From Phytoactinopolyspora halotolerans (GTDB lineage: Bacteria; Actinomycetota; Actinomycetes; Jiangellales; Jiangellaceae): a DNA stretch of 64,000 bases. Under the pieces are notes generated by a model. The model made no database searches and had not been told where the DNA came from. It was given only the letters and a program-made list of their open reading frames with translations. Both the position numbers and the translations under genes were made by a program. Position 1 is the stretch's first letter; the number at the start of each line of letters is the position of its first letter. The stretch spans positions 62,001 through 126,000 of the forward strand of contig NZ_JAAGOA010000001.1 in the NCBI RefSeq assembly GCF_010550675.1, read 5' to 3'. Positions 43,643 to 53,640 of the stretch are shown piece after piece.

Positions 43643-43669
43643 ATGCTTGTGCATTCAATGCACATGCAT
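43643..43669. promoter_or_regulatory. Palindromic MarR operator
   Basis: GTGCATT-C-AATGCAC (43649-43663) is a perfect 7-1-7 palindrome; including outer arms it runs 43643-43669 with one mismatched pair. It lies in the 78-base divergent region between the MarR and MFS genes, where a MarR dimer site is expected. Confidence 0.75.
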
Positions 43670-43684
43670 GTAGTGTCTCCGAGC

Positions 43685-45184
43685 GTGACTTCTACCGCAC
43701 TACCACCCGCGTCCGGCGCAGCACCGGACGCGCAGCGTTGGACCCCGCGGCTCTGGGGGATCCTCGCCGTTCTCTGCCTCGTCCTCTTCCTGGACGGCCT
43801 CGACGTCTCGATGGTCGGCGTCGCACTGCCGTCCATCGGCGCCGAACTGGAGCTGTCGACCTCGACCCTGCAATGGATCGTCAGCGGCTACGTCCTCGGG
43901 TTCGGCGGGCTGTTGCTGCTCGGCGGCCGCACCGCCGACCTGCTCGGCCGGCGCAAGGTCTTCCTGATCGCCCTCGCCGTCTTCGCCATCGCCTCCCTGC
44001 TCGGTGGGCTGGTCAGCAACGGCCCGCTGCTGATCATCACCCGTCTGATCAAGGGGATCAGCGCCGCGTTCACAGCTCCGACCGGGCTGTCGATCATCAC
44101 CACCACGTTCGCCGAAGGGGCCGCCCGCAACAAGGCGCTCTCCATCTACACGGTCTTCGGCGCCAGCGGCTTCTCGTCCGGTCTGATCGTCGGCGGCCTG
44201 ATGACCGGCATCGGCTGGCGCTGGACCTTCCTCGCACCGGTCCCGATCGCCGTCGCCGCACTCATCGCCGGCATTGCGTTGATCCCCCGTGATCGCCCGG
44301 CGGCCACCGGCGGCTACGACATCGCGGGGGCCGTCACCCTGACCGGAGGCATGCTCCTACTCGTCTACACCGTCGTCTCCGCACCGGAGCTGGGATGGAC
44401 CCATCCGGGCACACTGGCCTCGTTCGCGCTCGCCGCCGCATTGCTGACCACCTTCGTCGTCGTCGAGCAGCGCGTCGCGAATCCGCTGGTGCGGCTGGGC
44501 ATCCTCCGCATCGGTCACATCGTGCGGGCGAGTATCGCCATCATCGCGCTGTTCGGCTCATACCTGAGCTTCCAGTTCATGCTGACCCTGTACCTGCAGG
44601 ACGTGCTCGGCTGGTCGGCCTTGGGTATGGCGATGGCGCTGCTCCCGGCCGGCATGCTGGTGGTGCTCACGGCGCCCAGCGCGGACCGGATGATCGCCCG
44701 CCTGGGCACTCCTCGGCTGATCATCGTCGCGCTCGCGGCGCTGAGCCTGGGTTACCTCCTGTTCCTGTTCCGGATCGAACCGGACCCGAACTACGTCGCC
44801 GTGATCCTGCCCAGCGTGCTGTTGCTCGGCACCGGCTTCGCCCTCGGTTTCCCCTCGATCAACGTGCAGGCCACGGCAGGGGTCGCGGACCACGAGCAGG
44901 GGCTTGCCGCAGGCTTGGTGCAGACCTCGATGCAGGTGGGCGCCGCGCTGGTGCTGGCGGTCACCACCGCGCTGGTGACCAACGGAAGCGAGGGCGCCGG
45001 CGAACACACGGCACAAGAGGCGCTCGATCAGTTCCGGCCGGGACTGATCCTGGTGACGCTCATCGCTCTCGCCGGCCTGGCGGTCACCCTCGTGCCGCTG
45101 CTTCGTCGCCGCCGACGCGTCACCGACGACGACCCGCCGGCACCGGACGCCGGCGACCTGATGATCGAGGCGCTGCGCAACTGA
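43685..45184 (+). CDS. MFS drug exporter, DHA2 (EmrB/QacA) type
   Basis: A 499-residue, 14-helix proton antiporter. The first helix carries LFLDGLDVSMVGVALPSIGAEL (motif D1) and the next loop GGRTADLLGRRKVFL (motif A); motif C-like GASGFSSGLIVGGLMTG follows. It probably expels a drug or toxic metabolite. GTG 43685 was chosen from the family start; no ribosome site is clear, and earlier in-frame ATGs fall within the MarR operator. A 17-bp hairpin follows the gene. Confidence 0.88.
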   Translation: MTSTALPPASGAAPDAQRWTPRLWGILAVLCLVLFLDGLDVSMVGVALPSIGAELELSTSTLQWIVSGYVLGFGGLLLLGGRTADLLGRRKVFLIALAVFAIASLLGGLVSNGPLLIITRLIKGISAAFTAPTGLSIITTTFAEGAARNKALSIYTVFGASGFSSGLIVGGLMTGIGWRWTFLAPVPIAVAALIAGIALIPRDRPAATGGYDIAGAVTLTGGMLLLVYTVVSAPELGWTHPGTLASFALAAALLTTFVVVEQRVANPLVRLGILRIGHIVRASIAIIALFGSYLSFQFMLTLYLQDVLGWSALGMAMALLPAGMLVVLTAPSADRMIARLGTPRLIIVALAALSLGYLLFLFRIEPDPNYVAVILPSVLLLGTGFALGFPSINVQATAGVADHEQGLAAGLVQTSMQVGAALVLAVTTALVTNGSEGAGEHTAQEALDQFRPGLILVTLIALAGLAVTLVPLLRRRRRVTDDDPPAPDAGDLMIEALRN

Positions 45185-45206
45185 CACCGGCGTCGGTCGG
45201 ATCAGT

Positions 45207-45262
45207 CCGGGCCGGCATGGCGTAGGGAGCGGGCACACCCTTCACACGCCATGCCGGCCCGG
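45207..45262 (+). terminator. Hairpin terminator after MFS gene
   Basis: A perfect 17-bp inverted repeat (CCGGGCCGGCATGGCGT at 45207-45223, complement at 45246-45262) with a 22-base loop, 22 bases after the stop. The rest of the 45185-45369 gap shows no gene. Confidence 0.75.
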
Positions 45263-45369
45263 TGCGAAACATCCGGTGGCCGGCATCGAGCCGGCATGAG
45301 TGGCTCGGTGGGACGCATGTCATCGTCGTGTCGGGGCGGAATCCGCTCGTCGGCGCTTAATCTCGAAGG

Positions 45370-46299
45370 ATGCACAGTTCCACCCCGCGCGCGGGCAGCG
45401 CCGTCCTCGGGCTCCTCATGTGCGCTGCCGGCGTCGTCGGGACCTGGTTGACGTGGCGGTACTTCGTCGGCACCAGCGTCGGCCAGCGCATCGACGACAC
45501 TGCCTTCCGCGGCTCGGAGATCGGGCACACCACACTGTGGCGGGTTGCCGAGCCGGTATTGGAGATCGTGTCGATCCCGTTCATCGTGGTGGTACTGGGC
45601 GCGGCCGCGGTCATCGCGCTGATCCGGCGGCGCTGGCTGCTGGCTCTGCAGGTGACGATCCTGGTCGGCGGCGCGAACATCACCACGCAGTTCCTCAAGT
45701 ACGTCGTTCTGGACCGGCCCGATCTGGCCGATACCGCCGGGGCGATCGACAACTCGCTCCCCAGTGGGCATACAACGGTGGCCGCCAGCGTCGCCGCCGC
45801 CCTGCTACTCGTGGTCCCCCGGCACACCCGCCCCACCGTGGCGGTGCTCGCCGCCGGTTACACCGCGGCGACCGGTGTCGCCACCATGGTCGGCGGGTGG
45901 CACCGCCCCTCGGACGTGGTCGCGGCGTTGACCGTCGTCATGGCCTGGGCCGGGCTCACCATGTTCGTCACCGCACTCGGCAGCCCGGAGACCGTCCGGC
46001 CGCCTGACTCCGCGATCGTGCCCACCACGGTCGTGGGAGGGCTGATGCTGGTCGCCGGCTTCATCTCGGGTCTGCTCTCGGCGTCTGCCCTGCAGAGCAC
46101 CAGCGACGCGTTGACCAGGACCGATACGGTAACCAATCGCAGTGACCTGCTCGAGGCGTACACCGGGAGCGCGCTCGGCGTCGTCGCCACCACGGCCGCC
46201 GTCTTCGCCACCATACTCATCACTCACCAGTTCGCATGTCGGCCCGCCGGCCCGCTGCCGGCGACCAGCAAAAGTAAAGATCGGGTGCAAACTTTGTGA
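45370..46299 (+). CDS. PAP2-family phosphatase
   Basis: A 309-residue membrane phosphatase of the PAP2 superfamily, acting on lipid phosphates such as undecaprenyl pyrophosphate or phosphatidic acid at the outer face. The three motifs are K110..RP117 (KYVVLDRP), PSGH (131-134), and GGWHRPSDV, where the usual leading SR is replaced by GG/W context but the His and Asp remain. About seven hydrophobic segments, the last two after the catalytic domain, are additional to the minimal family. Substrate unknown. Confidence 0.85.
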   Translation: MHSSTPRAGSAVLGLLMCAAGVVGTWLTWRYFVGTSVGQRIDDTAFRGSEIGHTTLWRVAEPVLEIVSIPFIVVVLGAAAVIALIRRRWLLALQVTILVGGANITTQFLKYVVLDRPDLADTAGAIDNSLPSGHTTVAASVAAALLLVVPRHTRPTVAVLAAGYTAATGVATMVGGWHRPSDVVAALTVVMAWAGLTMFVTALGSPETVRPPDSAIVPTTVVGGLMLVAGFISGLLSASALQSTSDALTRTDTVTNRSDLLEAYTGSALGVVATTAAVFATILITHQFACRPAGPLPATSKSKDRVQTL

Positions 46300-46342
46300 C
46301 GAGGGCTACACAACGTGCTCCACGTGCGCAAGACTGACCCGT

Positions 46343-46564
46343 ATGACCCCTAGCACCACCAACCGGCGAGTTCTGCCGTCCAGCCCCTTCCAACCCATCT
46401 CGCAGCAGCCGGTCGAGAAATTCTCTGTCGATGACCTTCTGACCCACGACCGCTTCGGCCTCGGCCGGGTCGTCGGGCTCGGCAAGGACAACAAGGTCTA
46501 CGTCGATTTCGGCGCCGGGACCCAGACGATCAGCCTTCCCAACCCGAAGGTCACTCGCCTGTAG
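46343..46564 (+). CDS. Small tudor/CarD-like domain protein
   Basis: A 73-residue protein. After a 28-residue basic, Pro/Ser-rich leader comes VDDLLTHDRFGLGRVVGLGKDNKVYVDFGAGTQTISLPNPKVTRL, which resembles the small SH3/tudor-like barrel at the C-terminus of UvrD/PcrA helicases and the RNA-polymerase-binding domain of CarD. It could bind RNA polymerase or DNA-repair proteins. ATG 46343 lies before any homology; no close operon partner. Confidence 0.65.
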   Translation: MTPSTTNRRVLPSSPFQPISQQPVEKFSVDDLLTHDRFGLGRVVGLGKDNKVYVDFGAGTQTISLPNPKVTRL

Positions 46565-46644
46565 CCAGCTCCGCGCGGCACGGGGCCGCACCCGCGTGAC
46601 ACCCTGAATGGCATCCCGCCGATCGTGTCCGGCATGCTCGCAGG

Positions 46645-47283
46645 ATGCCGACCAAGAGGATCGCGGTCGCCCCGGAACGGCTGGAACGATGGCTAGCCGG
46701 CTTCGCCGACCGGCACGGCGCGGTGGAGTACCGCGCCACGGCCGACTCCGTCATCGTCGACGCCGAGGACGGAGCGCAGGCGCGCTGCGACGTACCGTTT
46801 CCGCCGCTGGACGTCGACCCCGACGCCGCATACGGCGGGCTGTTGGCGCACGCGTGGCAGGATCGCCGCGTCGGCGTGCTGCTCGTGCGCAAAGGCGGGC
46901 ACGCGGCCGGCGTGTTCGTCGGGCGGGAGCTCGTCGCGTCCAAGGTCGGCTCGCGCCATGTTCAAGGGCGCAGCGCCGCCGGCGGACAGTCGCAGCAGCG
47001 CTTCGCCCGGCGTCGGGAGAAGCAGGCGCGCGAGGCGTACCAGGCGGCCGCCGATGTGGCCGTGCGGGTGCTGATGCCGCACGCCGCCACCCTGGATGCC
47101 GTCGTCACCGGCGGCGACCGCGGCGCCGCCACACGCGTGCTCGCCGACGCGCGGCTGTCGCCGCTGCACGGCCTCCTGGTGAGCCGGCATGTGGCGGTGC
47201 CCGACCCGAAGCTCAGCGTGCTCCGGGACACTCCGGATGTGTTCCGGGCGGTACCGATCACCATCGACGAGCCGGACACGTGA
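46645..47283 (+). CDS. acVLRF1-type peptidyl-tRNA hydrolase
   Basis: A 212-residue protein of the actinobacterial Vms1/eRF1-like release factor family, thought to free stalled nascent chains from tRNA on 50S subunits, in ribosome rescue. The catalytic loop with the glutamine (SAAGGQSQQRFARRREKQAREAY, Gln115) is intact. The flanking barrel sequence (VGVLLVRKGGHAAGVFVG) also matches. It stands alone, 104 bases before sodA. Confidence 0.82.
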   Translation: MPTKRIAVAPERLERWLAGFADRHGAVEYRATADSVIVDAEDGAQARCDVPFPPLDVDPDAAYGGLLAHAWQDRRVGVLLVRKGGHAAGVFVGRELVASKVGSRHVQGRSAAGGQSQQRFARRREKQAREAYQAAADVAVRVLMPHAATLDAVVTGGDRGAATRVLADARLSPLHGLLVSRHVAVPDPKLSVLRDTPDVFRAVPITIDEPDT

Positions 47284-47387
47284 CGTAGTCCATAATCACC
47301 GAACCTCTTGCGTGGCGAAGGAATAAGCAGGCGTAGGTTTGGCAATGAGCATGATGTAGGCACGCTCACCGATGAGAGGACACACGC

Positions 47388-48014
47388 ATGGCTACGTACT
47401 CCCTTCCCGACCTGCCGTACGACTACGGTGCGCTGGAGCCGCACATCGCCGGCCAGATCATGGAGCTGCACCACTCCAAGCACCACCAGACCTACGTCAA
47501 CGGCACCAACTCGGCCCTGGAGCAGCTGGAGGAGGCACGTGCGGCGAACAAGCTCGACACGGTCAACCAGCTGCAGAAGAACCTCGCGTTCAACCTCGCC
47601 GGGCACGTCAACCACACCGTCTTCTGGAACAACATGTCGCCGGAGGGCGGCGACAAGCCGGATGGTGAGCTCGGTGCCGCGATCGATGAGTTCTTCGGGT
47701 CCTTCGACGGCTTCCGCGCCCACTTCACCGCCGCGGCGCTGGGCATCCAGGGCTCGGGCTGGTCGATCCTGGCGTGGGAGAGCATCGGCCAGCGCCTGGT
47801 GATCGAGCAGCTCTACGACCACCAGGGCAACCTCGCCGTGGGCACGGTACCGCTGCTGATGCTGGACATGTGGGAGCACGCGTTCTACCTGCAGTACAAG
47901 AACGTCAAGCCGGACTACGTCGCGGCGTTCTGGAACATCGTCAACTGGGGAGACGTGGCCGAGCGGTTCGCGTCCGCCAAGTCCAAGACGAGCGGACTCA
48001 TCACTCCGCAGTAG
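47388..48014 (+). CDS. sodA: Fe/Mn superoxide dismutase
   Basis: A 208-residue cytosolic superoxide dismutase. Metal ligands are His28, His76, Asp160 and His164 ([15 protein letters not shown]), all in place. Sequence near the active site ([13 protein letters not shown]) does not let me decide between iron and manganese. GAGAGGA lies about 10 bases before the ATG. A long G/C hairpin follows. Confidence 0.95.
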   Translation: MATYSLPDLPYDYGALEPHIAGQIMELHHSKHHQTYVNGTNSALEQLEEARAANKLDTVNQLQKNLAFNLAGHVNHTVFWNNMSPEGGDKPDGELGAAIDEFFGSFDGFRAHFTAAALGIQGSGWSILAWESIGQRLVIEQLYDHQGNLAVGTVPLLMLDMWEHAFYLQYKNVKPDYVAAFWNIVNWGDVAERFASAKSKTSGLITPQ

Positions 48015-48041
48015 TTCCCACACGCGCTTGGAGTCCTTTCC

Positions 48042-48082
48042 GGACCCGGGCCTGGCGGTACGGACCGCCGGGACCCGGGTCT
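48042..48082 (+). terminator. Hairpin terminator after sodA
   Basis: GGACCCGGG..GGCGGT (48042-48059) pairs with ACCGCC..CCCGGGTC (48064-48081), 17-18 pairs with one bulge, 27 bases after the sodA stop. Confidence 0.65.
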
Positions 48083-48204
48083 GTGTGGTTCTCGGCTCGT
48101 GCTTCGTTGTGGTCCCTGGCAACCGATCGGCAGGTGTGTCAATATGGGATCACGAAGTGGAAAGTTCGGGACACCGAACTCAACGGACGGACGAGTGGTG
48201 TGGC

Positions 48205-48315
48205 ATGTTCAGGCAACCGCCCCAGCGACACCAGACGGTCACCGTCATCGCGCTGGCGGCGCTGACGATCGGGTATCTCGCGGTCGTGGCCGGCTGGTTG
48301 ATCTCCCAGCTGTAG
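48205..48315 (+). CDS. Possible small single-helix membrane protein
   Basis: A 36-residue frame: ten polar residues then one hydrophobic helix (VTVIALAALTIGYLAVVAGWLI). It fits the 190-base gap between sodA and the next membrane gene. No ribosome site is clear, and longer GTG starts (e.g. 48157) exist in frame. Recognisable family none; it may be a real small protein or chance. Confidence 0.35.
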   Translation: MFRQPPQRHQTVTVIALAALTIGYLAVVAGWLISQL

Positions 48316-48372
48316 CGCGCGATTTTCGCCGCCCTGTTGGCGGCTGGGCCGGCCACACGGCACGCTGAGATC

Positions 48373-48987
48373 ATGACGACGCCACCACACGAGCCCTACA
48401 ACCCCTACCAGCGCCCGGACGCGCGCGCCCAGGGCGCGGAGCAAGGTCCGGCGGGCCGGATGCCCGCGAGCACGGGCTACGGTACGGCGGGAACCCCGTA
48501 TGGCCAGGTCGACTATGGTCCGCCGGGTGGGTATCACGGCCGTAGCACCGGGGCACCCACGGCACTGCTCGACATCATCGGTGCGATAGTCGGCGTGGGC
48601 GCCACCGTGCTCGCCCTCGGATTCATCACCGCCGGCGCCGACCGCATCCGGCTGTCGACCATGATGTACGGCGAGAACACCGACGGGACGGCGGTGGCGA
48701 TGACTCTCACCGGCGCTGTCGTACTGGCCGGGGCGCTCATCTGCGCCTACTGGGCACCGACGGCGGCGCTGGTTCCGGGTGCGTTGCTGGCGGTGGTCGG
48801 CCTGGCGGGCATGCTCTCCACCGGGTTCGCCCTGGACTTCTACGACATGCTGCCGCAGACCGACCACAGCCCGATGGTGATGACCTGGCTGCACGCGGGT
48901 GCGGCACTGTCGCTGGGAGCCGTCATGACCGCGGCAGGTGTCATGTCCTGGATAGGCCGCACCCGGCGGACGAATCCCTCGACATAG
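48373..48987 (+). CDS. Membrane protein with Pro/Gly/Tyr-rich N-terminus
   Basis: A 204-residue protein I do not recognise. The first 70 residues are low-complexity (PYNPYQRPD, GYGTAGTPYGQ), as in many actinobacterial cell-envelope proteins. Four hydrophobic helices follow (from LLDIIGAIVGVG; VLAGALICAYW; ALLAVVGLAGML; AGAALSLGAVMTAAGVM). ATG 48373 has no obvious alternative. A tight hairpin follows the gene. Confidence 0.65.
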   Translation: MTTPPHEPYNPYQRPDARAQGAEQGPAGRMPASTGYGTAGTPYGQVDYGPPGGYHGRSTGAPTALLDIIGAIVGVGATVLALGFITAGADRIRLSTMMYGENTDGTAVAMTLTGAVVLAGALICAYWAPTAALVPGALLAVVGLAGMLSTGFALDFYDMLPQTDHSPMVMTWLHAGAALSLGAVMTAAGVMSWIGRTRRTNPST

Positions 48988-48996
48988 CGGTACGTG

Positions 48997-49025
48997 GCTC
49001 GGGCAACGCGGTGCGTTGCCCGAGC
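48997..49025 (+). terminator. Hairpin terminator
   Basis: GCTCGGGCAACGC / GCGTTGCCCGAGC, a perfect 13-bp stem with 3-base loop, 9 bases after the stop of the upstream membrane gene. Confidence 0.8.
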
Positions 49026-49159
49026 TCATTCTGAACAATGGCTGAGAATATCCCCGGAAACGGTCGGCATCGGAATCCATCCGGCACCACTCGTCGTAGG
49101 ACATGTGAAGACACACAACCGACCGGTTGCGACCGTACCCACATCCACAGGAGTGATCG

Positions 49160-49873
49160 ATGCGTGCGTCGTCGAAGTTCAGGCGTAGGTTGATCATCGC
49201 CTTCGGCAGCCTCGTCGGCCTGACGGCGCTGGTGCTCGGCGGGACCTGGTTCTACATCAACGTGATCCAAGACGATGCACCGGAGGAGTTCGCCCTCGAC
49301 GCCTCCGACGACGAGCCGGCACCGCCGCCCGATGGACTGGTGCTGGACGGGACCTGGACGGTGGCCACGGGGTCGGAGGCCGGATACCGCGTGGATGAGG
49401 TCCTGAACGGCTTGGACAACACGGTCGTCGGCCGGACCGGCGACGTCACCGGAGAAGTCACCGTGGCCGACGGTACGGCCACCGCCGCGGAGATCGTCGT
49501 CGACATGACCACCGTGACCACGGACAGCGACAGCCGCGACGGGCAGTTCCGTGGCGCGATCATGAACACCGACGACTTCCCGACCTCGACGTTCACCTTG
49601 ACCGATGCGGTGCCGGTGGACGAGCTGGAGACCGCGGGCGGTCCGGTCGAGCTCACCGCCGGCGGGGAGCTGACGGTCCGCGACGTCACTCGCGAGGTCG
49701 CCGTCGACCTGCAGATGCAGCTCTCCGGCGAGACCGTCCAGGTGGTCGGATCGATCCCGATCACCTTCGCCGACTTCGAGATCGATGCGCCGAACCTCGG
49801 CTTCGTTCAGGTCGAGGACGAAGGACTGGTCGAGTTCTCGCTCACCCTGGCGCAAGGATCCGACGAGCAATGA
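49160..49873 (+). CDS. YceI-family protein with N-terminal membrane anchor
   Basis: A 237-residue protein with a basic start, one membrane helix (LIIAFGSLVGLTALVLGGTWFYI) and an acidic spacer. From residue about 60 it has the YceI lipocalin-like domain: DGTWTV...VGRTGDVTGEVTV, MTTVTTDSDSRDGQFRG, FPTSTFTLTD, and LTVRDVTREVAVDL. YceI proteins bind polyisoprenoids; this one would sit at the outer face of the membrane. ATG 49160 has CAGGAG 9-14 bases upstream. Confidence 0.88.
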   Translation: MRASSKFRRRLIIAFGSLVGLTALVLGGTWFYINVIQDDAPEEFALDASDDEPAPPPDGLVLDGTWTVATGSEAGYRVDEVLNGLDNTVVGRTGDVTGEVTVADGTATAAEIVVDMTTVTTDSDSRDGQFRGAIMNTDDFPTSTFTLTDAVPVDELETAGGPVELTAGGELTVRDVTREVAVDLQMQLSGETVQVVGSIPITFADFEIDAPNLGFVQVEDEGLVEFSLTLAQGSDEQ

Positions 49874-49901
49874 GCCGCCGAGTTCGTCAGCGCCGTCGGA
49901 T

Positions 49902-50825
49902 TCAGGCGAGCAGCGCCGCGATCACCAGGATGGAAGCGCCGGAGAGCATGGTCGTGACGAAGATCGCATCCCGGGCGAGCGCGATCCCGGTCTGATAGCG
50001 CACCGCGTAGACGAAGATGTTCTGGGCCGTCGGCAGAGCCGCCGTCACGGTCACGGCAAGCAGCCAGGCGTCGTCGAGATCCAGCACAAACCGGCCGATG
50101 AGGTACGCCGCCACCGGTTGGACGAGCAGCTTGAGCGACGCGATCAGCACGACGTCCCGCGCCGAGCCGCCCGCCCCGGGCAACGGGGCGCCGCGCAGCG
50201 ACGCACCATAAACGATCAGCGCGATCGGGACCGCCATGCCGGCCACCAGCTCTGCCGGGCGCTGCACCACGTTCGGCACCTCGACACCGGTGGACGCGAC
50301 GGCGACACCCAGCAGCGACGCCAGGGTGACCGGGTTGGCCACCGGACGCAGCAGCACCGAGCGCCAGGGCGGGCGTTGCCCGGCTCGCACCGTGTCCAAC
50401 ACGGCGAACGCGGCCGGGGCCATCACCACCAGCTGCAACAGCATGACCGGAGCGACGTACGAGCCGTCGCCCAGCACATAGACGGCGATCGGTATGCCGA
50501 GGTTGCCCGCGTTCACGTAACTGCTCGACAGGGTGCCGATCGTCACCGTGCCGACCGGGCGATGCCAGAGCCACCGGGCGATCACCGCGTAGCCGAGCGC
50601 GGCCACGAAGACCGCGCCGCCGATCGCGACCATCGCCGCGGAGAAGACGGTGCCCACGTCGGCGGCGGACAGCGTGACGAACAGCAGGGTCGGGATCCCG
50701 ACGGCGAAGACCACCCGGGAGAGGACGACCTGAGCCTCCCGGTCGACGATGCCGCCGCGACCGAGCGCGTAGCCGAGCGCGATGACCACGGCGATGACGC
50801 CGAATCCCTCGAAAACGCCCTGCAA
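49902..50825 (-). CDS. AEC-family transporter
   Basis: A 307-residue auxin-efflux-carrier-family permease with about ten helices in two inverted halves; SSSYVNAGNLGIPIAVYVLG is the conserved helix-break motif. Bacterial members export malate, malonate or other organic anions. The first codon is TTG 50825, the only start giving the full first helix; confidence in the exact start is low. It lies 78 bases downstream of the phosphoketolase gene on the same strand. Confidence 0.82.
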   Translation of the reverse strand: MQGVFEGFGVIAVVIALGYALGRGGIVDREAQVVLSRVVFAVGIPTLLFVTLSAADVGTVFSAAMVAIGGAVFVAALGYAVIARWLWHRPVGTVTIGTLSSSYVNAGNLGIPIAVYVLGDGSYVAPVMLLQLVVMAPAAFAVLDTVRAGQRPPWRSVLLRPVANPVTLASLLGVAVASTGVEVPNVVQRPAELVAGMAVPIALIVYGASLRGAPLPGAGGSARDVVLIASLKLLVQPVAAYLIGRFVLDLDDAWLLAVTVTAALPTAQNIFVYAVRYQTGIALARDAIFVTTMLSGASILVIAALLA

Positions 50826-50903
50826 CGCGCCCCGTTCCTCGTCCGCTGACCGTGTCCCGCCCCGGACTATGGTCCCACGACGGTCGGCGGGCGGGCCGCG
50901 CAG

Positions 50904-53312
50904 CTACCCGGTGCTGGTCGGCAGGCCCGGCCACACCCAATCGCGGACGGCCGGGATGTCCTCACCGTACTCACGCGTGTACTGGCGGGCGCGCAGCCGT
51001 GCGTCGACCATGTCCTGCCGCACCCCGGCGGCCCGCCGGCCGAGCCGCGGCACTCGGTCGATGGCGTCGATGACCAGGTGATACCGGTCGAGGTCGTTCA
51101 GCATCACCATGTCGAACGGCGTCGTCGTCGTTCCTTCCTCCTTGTACCCGCGCACGTGGATGTTCCCGTGGTTGGTACGCCGATACGTCAGCCGGTGGAT
51201 CAGCCACGGATAGCCGTGATAGGCGAAGATCACCGGGCGGTCGGTGGTGAACAACGCGTCGAACTCGGAATCGGGCAACCCGTGCGGGTGTTCCTTGGAG
51301 TCCTGCAGTCGCATCAGGTCGACGACGTTCACCACCCGGATCTTGAGGTCGGGGAAGTACTTCAACAGCAGTTCGACAGCGGCCAGCGTCTCCACGGTGG
51401 GTACGTCGCCGGCGCAACCCAGCACGACGTCCGGATCGACGTTGCCGCCGTCGGTGCTCGCCCACTCCCAGATGCCGATGCCGCGGGTGCAGTGCGCGAT
51501 CGCATCGTCGACGCTGAGCCATTGCGGCTGCTCCTGCTTGCCGGACACCACCACGTTGACGTAGTCGTGGCTGCGCAGGCAGTGATCGTAGGTGGACAGC
51601 AGCGTGTTCGCGTCCGGTGGCAGGTAGACCCGGATGATATCGGCCTTCTTGTTCACCACATGGTCGATGAAGCCTGGGTCCTGATGTGAGAAGCCGTTGT
51701 GATCCTGCCGCCACACGTGCGAGGAGAGCAGGTAGTTCAGCGACGGGATCGGCGCCCGCCACGGGATGTGCCGCGTGACCTTCAGCCACTTGGCGTGTTG
51801 GTTGAACATCGCGTCGACGATGTGGATGAACGCCTCGTAGCTGTTGAAGATGCCGTGCCGGCCGGTCAGCAGGTACCCCTCCAGCCAGCCTTGGCACTGG
51901 TGCTCGGAGAGCATCTCGATGACGCGCCCGTCCACCGACAGGTGCTCATCCGTCGGCAGCATCTCCGCGTTCCAGGCCTTGCCGCCGGCGTCGACGGTGG
52001 CCTTCAGCCGGTTGGAGATCGTCTCGTCCGGGCCGAAGATCCGGAAGTTGGCCGGGTTGGCCCGCACGACGTCTCCGAGCCAGCCACCCAGCACCCGGGT
52101 GGCTTCGGCGTTCACCCCACCGGGTTCGGGCACGTCCACCGCATAGTCACGGAAGTCCGGGAGTTTGAGATCGCGGCTGAGCACGCCCCCGTTGGCGTGC
52201 GGATTGGCGCTCATGCGCCGCGTTCCGGCCGGGTTGAGCCTGGCGATCTCCGCCCGAAGCGCGCCGGCGGAGTCGAACAGTTCCTCGGGCCGGTACGAGC
52301 GCATCCACGACTCGAGCAGGGCGGTGTACTCATCGTTACCGCGGACGCCGCCCATCGGGACCTGGTGCGACCGCCAGGTGTTCTCCACCGGCAGACCATC
52401 CACGGTCTGCGGGCCGGTCCAGCCCTTGGGTGTCTTGAACACGATCATCGGCCAGTTCGGGCGCGTGGTGGAGGTACCTTCGCGCGCCTCGCGCTGGAGC
52501 GTGGTGATCTCGTCCAGAATGTCGTCCAGGAGTGCGGCGAAGCGTCGATGCACGTCGTGTGGCTTCTCGTCGTCGAATCCCGCCTCGAACCAGTACGGCT
52601 TGTGCCCGTACCCGATCAGCAGGGACTCCAGCTCCTCTCGTGGAATCCGTGCCAGCAGGGCGGGGTTGGCGATCTTGTAGCCGTTCAGGTGAAGGATCGG
52701 CAGGACGGCCCCGTCGGTGGCCGGGTTGATGAACTTGTTGCTGTGCCAGGAGGTGGCCAACGGTCCGGTCTCGGCCTCGCCGTCCCCGATGACGGCGGCC
52801 ACCACGAGATCGGGATTGTCCAACGCGGCGCCGTACGCGTGTGAGAGGGCGTAGCCGAGCTCGCCGCCTTCGTGGATCGAACCCGGCGTCTCCGGGGCGA
52901 CGTGGCTGGGTACCCCGCCCGGGAACGAGAACTGCCGGAACAGCGCCCGCAGACCGTCCTCGTCCTCTCCGACGTGCGAGTACACCTCGCTGTACGTCCC
53001 CTCCAACCAGGATGCGGCGACCATGGCCGGTCCGCCGTGGCCGGGACCGCAGATGTAGATCATGTCCGCGTCCCGCTCGACGATCGTCCGGTTGAGGTGA
53101 GCGTAGATGAAGTTCAGTCCGGGACAGGTCCCCCAGTGGCCGAGCAGCCGCGGCTTGATGTGCTCGGCGCTGAGTGGTTCGCGCAGCAAGGGGTTGTCCA
53201 GCAGGTAGATCTGGCCTACCGAGAGGTAGTTCGCCGCCCGCCACCAGGCGTCGATGCGGTCGAGTGTCTCGTCGTCGATGTGGTTGTTCGTGCGTGTGGT
53301 CTTCCTCAGCAT
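50904..53312 (-). CDS. xfp: Xylulose-5-phosphate/fructose-6-phosphate phosphoketolase
   Basis: An 802-residue thiamine-diphosphate enzyme that cleaves xylulose 5-phosphate (and fructose 6-phosphate) with phosphate to acetyl phosphate plus an aldose phosphate. Conserved segments: [66 protein letters not shown] and the C-terminal [17 protein letters not shown]. Length is the family norm. ATG 53312 has GAGGAG nine bases upstream; the frame is open further up without homology. No acetate kinase gene is next to it. Confidence 0.96.
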   Translation of the reverse strand: MLRKTTRTNNHIDDETLDRIDAWWRAANYLSVGQIYLLDNPLLREPLSAEHIKPRLLGHWGTCPGLNFIYAHLNRTIVERDADMIYICGPGHGGPAMVAASWLEGTYSEVYSHVGEDEDGLRALFRQFSFPGGVPSHVAPETPGSIHEGGELGYALSHAYGAALDNPDLVVAAVIGDGEAETGPLATSWHSNKFINPATDGAVLPILHLNGYKIANPALLARIPREELESLLIGYGHKPYWFEAGFDDEKPHDVHRRFAALLDDILDEITTLQREAREGTSTTRPNWPMIVFKTPKGWTGPQTVDGLPVENTWRSHQVPMGGVRGNDEYTALLESWMRSYRPEELFDSAGALRAEIARLNPAGTRRMSANPHANGGVLSRDLKLPDFRDYAVDVPEPGGVNAEATRVLGGWLGDVVRANPANFRIFGPDETISNRLKATVDAGGKAWNAEMLPTDEHLSVDGRVIEMLSEHQCQGWLEGYLLTGRHGIFNSYEAFIHIVDAMFNQHAKWLKVTRHIPWRAPIPSLNYLLSSHVWRQDHNGFSHQDPGFIDHVVNKKADIIRVYLPPDANTLLSTYDHCLRSHDYVNVVVSGKQEQPQWLSVDDAIAHCTRGIGIWEWASTDGGNVDPDVVLGCAGDVPTVETLAAVELLLKYFPDLKIRVVNVVDLMRLQDSKEHPHGLPDSEFDALFTTDRPVIFAYHGYPWLIHRLTYRRTNHGNIHVRGYKEEGTTTTPFDMVMLNDLDRYHLVIDAIDRVPRLGRRAAGVRQDMVDARLRARQYTREYGEDIPAVRDWVWPGLPTSTG

Positions 53313-53640
53313 CACGCAGGCTCCTCGCTCGGTCGCTGTCAGTCTCTCTGACGAGCATCGTTGCGGCGGTCCTCGTCCGCTACCCCCAATGGTCCCCCGC
53401 CACACAGTGCATGTGTCCGAGTTTCGGGACTTTCGTCCCTCGACCGCCGGCTCAGTCGTCTGCCCAGAGTCAACGGATCGGCACCGGCAGGTGACAGTCA
53501 AGCAACACGTCAAGCCCGGGCATAACGAACTGGGGATCGAGGTCACGCCCGTGGCCTCCTGGAACGTCGCGCAGCACGAGTGTCGGCGAGATGCCCGCTC
53601 GAATGGTGAAATCGGTGCCGCTGTGACAAGCTGTGCGCCC
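53313..53640. other. Divergent intergenic region xfp / LppM-like
   Basis: 328 bases between divergent starts. It must hold both promoters, but I see no convincing -10/-35 pair, operator or RNA motif, and the frames open here have no protein-like sequence. Confidence 0.5.

Noticed and set aside
43607-43654. Longer MarR start at ATG 43654
   Set aside because: It lies within the operator palindrome and gives a Cys/His-rich leader not found in MarR proteins.
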